Below are positions 1-5,251 of a stretch of DNA of 7,422 nt, piece after piece. The stretch spans positions 1-7,422 of the forward strand of contig JAGDDO010000170.1 in assembly GCA_017848205.1 (NCBI GenBank). Direction: 5' to 3'. This DNA comes from Oscillospiraceae bacterium (GTDB lineage Bacteria; Bacillota_A; Clostridia; Oscillospirales; Ruminococcaceae). Position numbers and translations under genes: made by a program. The number at the start of each line of letters is the position of its first letter. Positions within the stretch are counted from its first letter, which is position 1. The notes beneath the pieces are model-generated. The model was not told the origin of the DNA and ran no database searches. It saw nothing but the letters and a program-made list of their open reading frames with translations.

Positions 1-316
1 CCTCATCTATGGAAGTATACTCGTAATTCTCGCCGTTAAAATCAAAATAGAACACCGGATAGGATCGCCATGCATCCTCATTGCCTTCTTCAAGCCTTTC
101 GACAGCAAGTCCGTCAAACAGTTCTTTCTTTCCTTCCCAGTAAGCTCTCATCGTGGAAAGAAGCAGACTTTTTCCGAATCTTCTCGGTCTGCTTAAAAAA
201 TAGCATTTTCCATTGTGTGCTAAATTATAAATATATTCTGTTTTATCAACATAAACGTAACCGTCACCACGCAAACCTTCAAAATCCTGAAGTCCGATAG
301 GCAGTTTCCTGCTCAT
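1..316 (-). CDS. AAA-ATPase-like protein (PF09820 type), N-terminal part, truncated by window edge
   Basis: This minus-strand reading frame starts at ATG 316-314 and stays open to the left edge, giving 105 residues. It begins MSRKLPIGLQDFEGLR and continues with a VYVDKTEYIYNL segment (21-32), then RPRRFGKSLLLST (43-55), a Walker A-like phosphate-binding loop, and VFYFDFNG (88-95), a predicted beta strand. This order is typical of the AAA-ATPase-like family PF09820, whose members are commonly about 500-580 residues and usually end in a PD-(D/E)XK nuclease-like domain (known of the family; that part lies outside the window). The cellular role of the family is unknown. An AAGGAG ribosome binding site at 331-326 sits 9 bases before the ATG and decides the start; the overlapping ATG at 320 hits a stop after 13 codons. 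A consensus promoter lies at 380-408. The plus-strand frame at 70-300 is a shadow of this gene. Family identification is confident; function is not. Confidence 0.85.
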   Translation of the reverse strand, partial: MSRKLPIGLQDFEGLRGDGYVYVDKTEYIYNLAHNGKCYFLSRPRRFGKSLLLSTMRAYWEGKKELFDGLAVERLEEGNEDAWRSYPVFYFDFNGENYEYTSIDE

Positions 317-379
317 GCATATTCACTCCTTCCATGTGATTTTCATCGTAAATCAACGTTTTTTCCATCATTAATTATC

Positions 380-408
380 ATTATATCATCTTTTATTTTG
401 TCTTACAA
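380..408 (-). promoter_or_regulatory. sigma-A promoter for the leftward ATPase gene
   Basis: Read on the minus strand, a -35 box TTGTAA (408-403) is followed after exactly 17 bases by a perfect -10 box TATAAT (385-380), with TG one base upstream (extended -10). Transcription should begin near 373, leaving a leader of about 55 bases before the ATPase start. It faces away from the rightward promoter at 446-474. Confidence 0.7.
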
Positions 409-445
409 GTTCATTTGCTGAAGCAGACGATATCTGAAAAATCTA

Positions 446-474
446 TTGACATCTTCATCAAAAAGAAGTACAAT
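446..474 (+). promoter_or_regulatory. consensus sigma-A promoter upstream of a structured RNA and rny
   Basis: A perfect -35 TTGACA (446-451), a 17-base spacer and a -10 TACAAT (469-474) with one mismatch make this one of the two best promoters in the window. Predicted initiation is near 481. The next gene on this strand is rny at 949, so the transcript would carry a leader of about 465 bases or be a separate small RNA. No recognisable intrinsic terminator lies between the promoter and rny, which favours a leader. Confidence 0.75.
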
Positions 475-480
475 AGAAGT

Positions 481-626
481 ATTGCATTTATTTATTTTAG
501 TAGATGAAAAATTATGGTTTTCATCTGCTATTAGCCGATATGCAGGGAGCAAACGTAGTTTGCGGATCTGCAAGGCAATATAAATAATTCAGATGCATCA
601 ACAATTACTTTCGCTTGCTAAAGCGA
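481..626 (+). ncRNA. structured RNA, putative leader element or small RNA (three-way junction)
   Basis: Starting at the predicted transcription start, the RNA can form a closing helix TGCAT (483-487) with ATGCA (593-597) and TTATTTAT (488-495) with ATAAATAA (580-587), with TTCAG (588-592) bulged. Inside are two arms. Arm A pairs 498-510 with 518-530 (13 pairs, one G-U) around a 7-base loop. Arm B pairs GCC 534-536/GGC 574-576, TGCAG 541-545/CTGCA 568-572 and GCAAAC 549-554/GTTTGC 558-563 around loop GTA, with internal loops. A further hairpin, TCGCTT 611-616/AAGCGA 621-626 with loop GCTA, follows. There is no convincing open frame here. I tried to match it to 6S RNA, purine, c-di-GMP, THF and preQ1 riboswitches and recognised none. 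The pairing is visible in the sequence; that it is a functional RNA is inference. It could also be a decayed mobile repeat. Confidence 0.4.
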
Positions 627-924
627 TTAAATTAAACGCTGTCCGTGGTCAAAATATATTATTTTAATCTTACAGATACGCATAAATTTCTTAAAATTTA
701 TATATAATACACAACTTTATATATTTTCTCATTTTTAATTTATATAATTTTATATATCTACATTTTTTGAAAATTTTTAAAGAAAAATTCTGACTTCAGT
801 ATGCTCTGAAAAAGTCAGCCGGAGTGCAGGTCAGGATCTTTCTTCGTACACGGTACGGTTTAAAACTGAATATTTTTGACTTTTACAGGTAAGCGTTTTA
901 CGAAAACAATCTTAATATTTACCG
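627..924 (+). other. AT-rich remainder of the rny upstream region with two hairpins; no gene seen
   Basis: Bases 660-790 are almost entirely A and T, with several imperfect copies of an AATTTATATA-like string (about 693-705, 714-727, 738-750, 751-760). TATAAT strings at 703-708 and 745-750 lack a good -35 box. After that come two hairpins. CTGACTT 790-796 pairs with AAGTCAG 812-818, continued by CAG 797-799/CTG 806-808 with an AAA bulge. CGTAC 845-849 pairs with GTACG 853-857 around loop ACG. Neither has a downstream T run, so neither looks like a terminator. I see no coding frame with a ribosome binding site on either strand. The likeliest role is the distal part of the rny leader. Confidence 0.4.
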
Positions 925-927
925 GTG

Positions 928-935
928 AAAGGAGG
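928..935 (+). promoter_or_regulatory. Shine-Dalgarno of rny, decides its start
   Basis: AAAGGAGG is a near-perfect anti-16S match, 13 bases before ATG 949. The in-frame GTG at 925-927 directly abuts this site, so it cannot be the start the site serves. Thirteen bases is longer than the usual 6-9, which might lower translation efficiency. Confidence 0.8.
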
Positions 936-948
936 AAATAATTTTTCC

Positions 949-2547
949 ATGAGCATACCAATAGTTATTATTATTGCTATTATTGCTTGTGCGGCCGGTG
1001 CTGCAGCCGGAGCATATCTTTACGGAAAGCAGAGTTTCCAGAAAGGTATCCTTTACAGACAGCAGCAGGCTGAAGCGGCTATAGGCTCAGCTGAACAGGA
1101 AGCGGACAAGATCAGACGTGAAGCTTCCAGAATGATCGAAAGTGCCAGAGCGGAAAGCGAAAACTGCAAAAGAGCAGCTCTCGTAGAAGCCAAGGACGAG
1201 ATCTACAAGCTCAAAAACGAAGCTGACAAGGAGATCAAGGAACGCAGAAGCGAGATCTCACGTCAGGAACGCAGGATCCAGCAGAAGGAAGAAAACCTCG
1301 ACAAGAAGAACGACAACCTTGAACGTAAGGAAGAACTCCTTCAGAGCAAGATCAAATCAGCTGAAGAAAAGCTTAACGAAGCTGAATCTATCAAGAAAAG
1401 CCAGATGGACATTCTTGAAAAGATTTCAGAATTCACCCGCGAGCAGGCTAAGGACTATATTATTTCACAGCTTGAAACAGAACTTGTTCATGAAAAAGCA
1501 CTCAAGATATCTGCCTATGAACAGCAGATAAAGGACTGCTGCGATGAAAAGGCAAGAAGCCTTATCTCACTTGCTATCGCAAAGTGTGCGGCAGACCAGG
1601 TTTCAGAATCATCCATCTCAGTTGTAGCACTTCCTAACGACGAGATGAAGGGCCGTATTATCGGCCGTGAGGGACGTAACATAAGAACACTTGAAACTCT
1701 TACAGGTGTTGACCTTATAATCGACGATACTCCGGAAGCTATCACACTTTCATGTTTCGACCAGGTAAGACGTGAAGTCGCAAGAATAGCTCTTGAAAAA
1801 CTTATCTCAGACGGCAGAATCCATCCTACAAGAATTGAAGAAATGGTGGACAAGGCAAGACGTGAGGTTGAACACAAGATCAAGCAGGAAGGTGAACGTG
1901 CTCTTCTCGAAACAAACGTTCACAACATCAACCACGAACTTGTAAAGCTTATCGGACGACTCAAGTTCCGTACAAGCTATCGTCAGAACGTTCTCAATCA
2001 CTCAATCGAAGTCGCACAGCTCGCAGGCATTCTTGCTTCAGAGCTCGGCGTTGACGCAAACATAGCAAGACGTGCAGGTCTTCTCCACGATATCGGTAAG
2101 GCTCTTACCTCCGAGATCGAAGGCTCACACGTACAGATCGGTGTGGATGTATGTAAGAAGTACAAGGAAAGTGCTGAAGTTATCCACGCTGTTGAAGCTC
2201 ACCACAACGACGTTGAACCGCAGACAGTTATCGCATGTATCGTACAGGCTGCAGACGCTATATCAGCTGCAAGACCTGCTGCAAGATGTGAAAACTACGA
2301 AAGCTACATCAAGAGACTTGAAAAGCTCGAAGAGATCTGCTCATCCTACGACGGAGTTGAAAAGTGCTTCGCAGTACAGGCCGGCCGTGAAGTTCGTATC
2401 ATGGTTCTTCCTGAAGTCATCAACGACGAAAAGATGGTTCTTGTTGCAAGAGACATCGTTAAGCGTATTGAAGATGAAATGGAATATCCGGGACAGATCA
2501 AGGTCAACCTCATCCGCGAAAGCAGAGCGATCGAATACGCAAAATAA
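949..2547 (+). CDS. rny: ribonuclease Y
   Basis: RNase Y is the membrane-anchored endoribonuclease that initiates bulk mRNA turnover and some RNA processing in many Firmicutes. The 532-residue product (from ATG 949) has the full family layout: an N-terminal hydrophobic anchor (about 2-25) with a Gly/Ala-rich end, a long charged coiled coil (about 32-205), a KH RNA-binding domain with the [12 protein letters not shown] loop (235-246), and an HD hydrolase domain. Visible HD metal ligands are H351, the HD pair H380-D381 in [10 protein letters not shown]418-H419 and D436. Length agrees with the family (about 520 residues in Bacillus subtilis). The longer version from GTG 925 would add eight residues encoded by the Shine-Dalgarno itself and put polar residues before the anchor, so I reject it. 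The gene follows a long structured upstream region and ends before a 12-bp hairpin. No catalytic residue appears to be missing. Identification is essentially certain. Confidence 0.97.
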   Translation: MSIPIVIIIAIIACAAGAAAGAYLYGKQSFQKGILYRQQQAEAAIGSAEQEADKIRREASRMIESARAESENCKRAALVEAKDEIYKLKNEADKEIKERRSEISRQERRIQQKEENLDKKNDNLERKEELLQSKIKSAEEKLNEAESIKKSQMDILEKISEFTREQAKDYIISQLETELVHEKALKISAYEQQIKDCCDEKARSLISLAIAKCAADQVSESSISVVALPNDEMKGRIIGREGRNIRTLETLTGVDLIIDDTPEAITLSCFDQVRREVARIALEKLISDGRIHPTRIEEMVDKARREVEHKIKQEGERALLETNVHNINHELVKLIGRLKFRTSYRQNVLNHSIEVAQLAGILASELGVDANIARRAGLLHDIGKALTSEIEGSHVQIGVDVCKKYKESAEVIHAVEAHHNDVEPQTVIACIVQAADAISAARPAARCENYESYIKRLEKLEEICSSYDGVEKCFAVQAGREVRIMVLPEVINDEKMVLVARDIVKRIEDEMEYPGQIKVNLIRESRAIEYAK

Positions 2548-2555
2548 GATCCTTC

Positions 2556-2590
2556 GTTACCCTACTCAGAACCGAGTAGGGTAACTCTTT
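2556..2590 (+). terminator. 12-bp hairpin after rny, weak intrinsic terminator
   Basis: GTTACCCTACTC (2556-2567) pairs perfectly with GAGTAGGGTAAC (2574-2585) around loop AGAACC, 8 bases after the rny stop. The following tract is only TCTTT and then returns to A-rich sequence, so termination may be partial and allow read-through into the next gene, 40 bases downstream. It could instead act mainly as a 3'-end stabiliser of the rny message. Confidence 0.6.
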
Positions 2591-2624
2591 ATAAAGGCAA
2601 ATTTTGTGAAAGGAATTTATTCAT

Positions 2625-4049
2625 ATGGCTAAAACACATAAAACCATATTCGGAACCACTGAAAAGTCGAACTTTATCCTGAACATGACAAACGACCAGT
2701 TCAACAAGCTGGCATCTGTGCTCTTCACGATCGGGTTCTCGCTGATCTTTGTTCTGTCGGCTGTAACAGAGCTTATGTCAAAAGGAAAGATCACCGTAGC
2801 AACATATGACTGGAAGATCGTGCCTTCAGTTTCTCTTGGCATCACAGGTATTCTTGCGATAAGTATTTTCATCATTGCATTAATAAAGCAGACACTGAAC
2901 AAAAAACAGATCGTTGCCTCGGTCATTACACTTGTACTTGCGGTATGTCTGTATATCTCATATGTAAATGCCGTTACAACAGTACAGGACTACACAGCGT
3001 TTCTCGGTTTCCGTTACGGCAGATATGAAGGTCTTATGGTATACTTAAGCTACCTGTTCATATTTCTCGGAAGCATGACAATAAACAGGGAAAGTACGGT
3101 AAGAAATATTTTTCGTGTGTTCTCTGTGATCACTGTTCTTCAGAGTATATGGTCAGGACTTCAGTTCATCCCTTCATTCCCTTCATTCTACTACAAGGTC
3201 CCGTACATAATGCAGCCGGTAATGCTTCCAAGCGGCACAACAGGAAGCCCGGCATATCTTGCTACTTTCATGGCATGCGGACTTGCGATAGCTGTTTTTT
3301 CAGTACCGAATGACAGTAACAGATTCTTCTCATACATCCATAAAGCTGCCGTTCTCGGTTCGGCATTTTTCCTCACAAAAACACAGACTCTTCTCGGATA
3401 CATAAGCATTACAGTGATCGTCGCTGCCGCTCTTGCTGATCACTTAAGGAACAGAAAATCAGAAAAAAAGAACAGTTCACCGCTCGTATTCCTGTTCACA
3501 GGTCTTGCAGCAGCCGCAGCGCTGATCATAATAAAAGGTTTTGCCGTTTACGACGGTGAAGTAATCTGGCAGGACGGATGTTCAAGACTCGGTGCTTTCG
3601 GTCAGTATTCATCAAGTATTGAAGGTGCCATAAACATTCACAGTTTAAGTGAAGTTTATCCTTACCTCTGGGGAAAAGCATACGAAATAATAAAGCAGTT
3701 CCCGGTAACAGGCATCGGCCCTGACGCTTTCATATTCTCACAGAGAAAAGGCTCGTTCAATGACGTTCCGCTGTCAGTTGACCGTCCGTACAGCGAATAC
3801 CTCTACTACGCAGCAACTTTCGGTATTCCGGCCGCTGTTTCACTTGCAGCCGCTTTCTTCTGCTCTGCAGCAAACGGCGTTGTTTCGGCAGCAAAGAACA
3901 GAAGCTGGGTATTCAGAGCACCTGCTGTTATAGCAGTACTCTACACAGCATCAGCTGTCATCACCAACAGCACGGCAACAGTAACACCATTCATCTGGTT
4001 CCTGCTCGGCACATGCTGCTGCACACTTAAAGATAACGAAAAAGCGTGA
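2625..4049 (+). CDS. O-antigen ligase / Wzy-type polytopic membrane protein
   Basis: This 474-residue protein has about 11-12 predicted membrane segments (roughly 30-49, 67-87, 97-115, 134-152, 160-182, 207-226, 237-254, 256-273, 286-304, 396-420, 430-447, 453-467) and one large outside loop at about 305-395. Recognisable family strings are GRYEGL (132-137), GSPAYLATFM (207-216), PVTGIGPDAF (360-369) and DRPYSEYL (386-393). The superfamily moves glycans from lipid carriers onto acceptors or polymerises them outside the membrane, so a role in surface polysaccharide or glycoprotein assembly is likely; the substrate cannot be read from the sequence. The conserved His commonly found in the last motif (xPHxxYL) is Tyr389 here. 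An AAAGGA site (2609-2614) lies 10 bases before ATG 2625. No strong promoter is visible in the 77-base gap, so it may depend on rny read-through. No glycosyltransferase genes adjoin it. Family confident, function tentative. Confidence 0.8.
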   Translation: MAKTHKTIFGTTEKSNFILNMTNDQFNKLASVLFTIGFSLIFVLSAVTELMSKGKITVATYDWKIVPSVSLGITGILAISIFIIALIKQTLNKKQIVASVITLVLAVCLYISYVNAVTTVQDYTAFLGFRYGRYEGLMVYLSYLFIFLGSMTINRESTVRNIFRVFSVITVLQSIWSGLQFIPSFPSFYYKVPYIMQPVMLPSGTTGSPAYLATFMACGLAIAVFSVPNDSNRFFSYIHKAAVLGSAFFLTKTQTLLGYISITVIVAAALADHLRNRKSEKKNSSPLVFLFTGLAAAAALIIIKGFAVYDGEVIWQDGCSRLGAFGQYSSSIEGAINIHSLSEVYPYLWGKAYEIIKQFPVTGIGPDAFIFSQRKGSFNDVPLSVDRPYSEYLYYAATFGIPAAVSLAAAFFCSAANGVVSAAKNRSWVFRAPAVIAVLYTASAVITNSTATVTPFIWFLLGTCCCTLKDNEKA

Positions 4050-4069
4050 TCACGCAGAACATAAGATAA

Positions 4070-4104
4070 CACCGCTCCTTCAATGACAGGAGCGGTGCTT
4101 TTTT
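4070..4104 (+). terminator. strong intrinsic terminator
   Basis: CACCGCTCCT (4070-4079) pairs perfectly with AGGAGCGGTG (4088-4097) around an 8-base loop, followed by CTTTTTT (4098-4104). This classic rho-independent terminator closes the rny/membrane-protein unit 20 bases after the stop codon and separates it from the signalling operon. Confidence 0.93.
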
Positions 4105-4161
4105 CGTTTTACAAGTGCATATCAGCTAATACAAGACGACAATTTTCTGATAATAATACCG

Positions 4162-4190
4162 TTGATTTTTGTTCAACTTTGTGATATAAT
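4162..4190 (+). promoter_or_regulatory. sigma-A promoter of the two-component operon
   Basis: TTGATT (4162-4167) and a perfect TATAAT (4185-4190) are 17 bases apart, with TG one base upstream of the -10 (extended -10). Initiation near 4197 gives a leader of about 65 bases before the receiver gene. The sequence from 4105 to 4161 between the terminator and this promoter shows nothing else I can support. Confidence 0.8.
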
Positions 4191-4211
4191 TTAATTTACA
4201 GAAAGACGGAT

Positions 4212-4253
4212 ACTGCGTCAGATGACCCTCTGCGCAGTCCTGGGGAAAGAGGG
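4212..4253 (+). promoter_or_regulatory. possible pseudoknot masking the Shine-Dalgarno of the receiver gene
   Basis: In the short leader, ACTGCG (4212-4217) can pair with CGCAGT (4233-4238). The loop of that hairpin contains CCCTCT (4226-4231), an exact complement of AGAGGG (4248-4253), which is the ribosome binding site 8 bases before ATG 4262. Together they would form an H-type pseudoknot hiding the ribosome binding site, a layout used by several translational riboswitches. A competing helix, GACG 4205-4208 with CGTC 4216-4219, is also possible. I do not recognise a known riboswitch class. The complementarity is seen; regulation is inference. Confidence 0.35.
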
Positions 4254-4261
4254 ATTAAACA

Positions 4262-5227
4262 ATGAAATTCAGAATACTGTTAAATTCCAAGCACAACAGT
4301 GTCATAAGTGATTTTTTCAAACAGACATCGCAGGCCTTTGACTGCCTCAGCACATCGGACTGCCTTGACGATATAGCTAACCACTTCAAGCTTTTCAAAC
4401 CGGAGGCATATATATATTTCACTGAAGGAGCACAGTGTGGCCCGCTTGTCACACAGATGAGAGCTCTGAAAAGCAGCCACGACTTCGGAACTGTTCCGAT
4501 AATCGTCATCGGAGACGCCACCGCATGTACCATGCTCGAAAGACTTCCGCAGAAGCCTGATCTGATCCTGAATTCAGACACCGCCACGGATGTAATGATA
4601 GCTGAGATCGTTAAAATTGTAAAAGCCAGAAAAGCATCTGCTCCTGTTCAGACGAGACAGACTGCCTCATCATTCTCAGGACCACGCCCGATCTCGGTAA
4701 TATCAACACCAAAGGTCGTACAGCCGGTTCCTGTGTCAAAACCTGAACCTGTGCCGGCACCTGAACCGAAACCAGAAACTGTCGCGGAGAAAGCTGCGGA
4801 ACCGAAAACAGAAGCGCCTAAAATACCACCGGAAAAGATCATCGATGAACCTAACGTAAAGAACTCAAAGGCAAACATTCTTGTTATCGACGATGACAAG
4901 AACATTCTGCGTCTTATCAAGAGTGCCTGCAGCGAGTTTTTCAATATCACAACGATGCTCAACGCAGATCTCATAGACAAGTACTTTGAGACCAAGACCG
5001 TCGACCTTATACTTCTCGATTACGAAATGCCGGGAGAAAACGGTCCTCAGGTATTTCAGCGTCTCAGAAAAATTCCGAACGCAGCCACAACACCGATAGT
5101 TTTCCTGACAGGTGTTTCAGACAGAAAGAAAATACAGGAGGTAATGTCATTAAAACCTCAGGGGTATGTACTGAAGCCTATCAACATGGAAAAACTGTTT
5201 TCGAGCATATACAGTCTCATAAGATAA
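4262..5227 (+). CDS. receiver protein with degenerate receiver, Pro-rich linker and intact receiver, no output domain
   Basis: The 321-residue protein has three parts. Residues 1-120 look like a receiver (REC) fold by their strand/helix rhythm, but N8-S9 stand where the acidic pair should be, the YIYFTEG strand (50-56) lacks the phospho-acceptor Asp, and N104 stands near the usual Lys. Residues about 124-203 are a Pro/Glu/Lys/Ala-rich flexible linker with a PEPVPAPEPKPE run (161-172). Residues 204-321 are an intact REC: acidic D210-D212, phospho-acceptor D253 in LLDYEMPG, T283 and K305 in LKPI. There is no DNA-binding, enzymatic or other output domain, so it probably acts by protein contact or as a phosphate relay or sink. 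It leads an operon with the hybrid kinase 24 bases downstream, its likely phosphodonor. It has its own promoter (4162-4190) and a leader that may fold over its ribosome binding site. No signal peptide; cytoplasmic. Confidence 0.88.
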   Translation: MKFRILLNSKHNSVISDFFKQTSQAFDCLSTSDCLDDIANHFKLFKPEAYIYFTEGAQCGPLVTQMRALKSSHDFGTVPIIVIGDATACTMLERLPQKPDLILNSDTATDVMIAEIVKIVKARKASAPVQTRQTASSFSGPRPISVISTPKVVQPVPVSKPEPVPAPEPKPETVAEKAAEPKTEAPKIPPEKIIDEPNVKNSKANILVIDDDKNILRLIKSACSEFFNITTMLNADLIDKYFETKTVDLILLDYEMPGENGPQVFQRLRKIPNAATTPIVFLTGVSDRKKIQEVMSLKPQGYVLKPINMEKLFSSIYSLIR

Positions 5228-5251
5228 GCAAGGGAAAGGGGATTATTGATA

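Noticed and set aside
70..300. Plus-strand open frame of 76 codons
   Set aside because: It lies antisense to the AAA-ATPase-like gene, has no ribosome binding site, and its product is low-complexity without recognisable motifs.
481..626. 6S RNA or a known riboswitch as identity of the structured RNA
   Set aside because: 6S RNA would be one long hairpin with a central bubble, whereas this is a junction with two arms. Conserved core strings of purine, c-di-GMP, THF and preQ1 riboswitches are not seen.
790..857. Hairpins before rny as intrinsic terminators (attenuation)
   Set aside because: Neither hairpin is followed by a T run, so classic attenuation is not supported.
876..904. Possible promoter TTGACT-N17-TACGAA just before rny
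   Set aside because: The -10 matches the consensus at only three of six positions and there is no extended -10. A weak secondary start cannot be excluded, but the promoter at 446-474 is far better.
1515..2001. Minus-strand open frames within rny
   Set aside because: They are antisense shadows of a clear, motif-complete RNase Y gene and lack ribosome binding sites or family resemblance.
4721..4777. Pro/Glu/Lys codon-rich stretch as a DNA repeat or CRISPR-like array
   Set aside because: The repetition is at the amino-acid level of a flexible linker; the DNA units are irregular and have no spacers.
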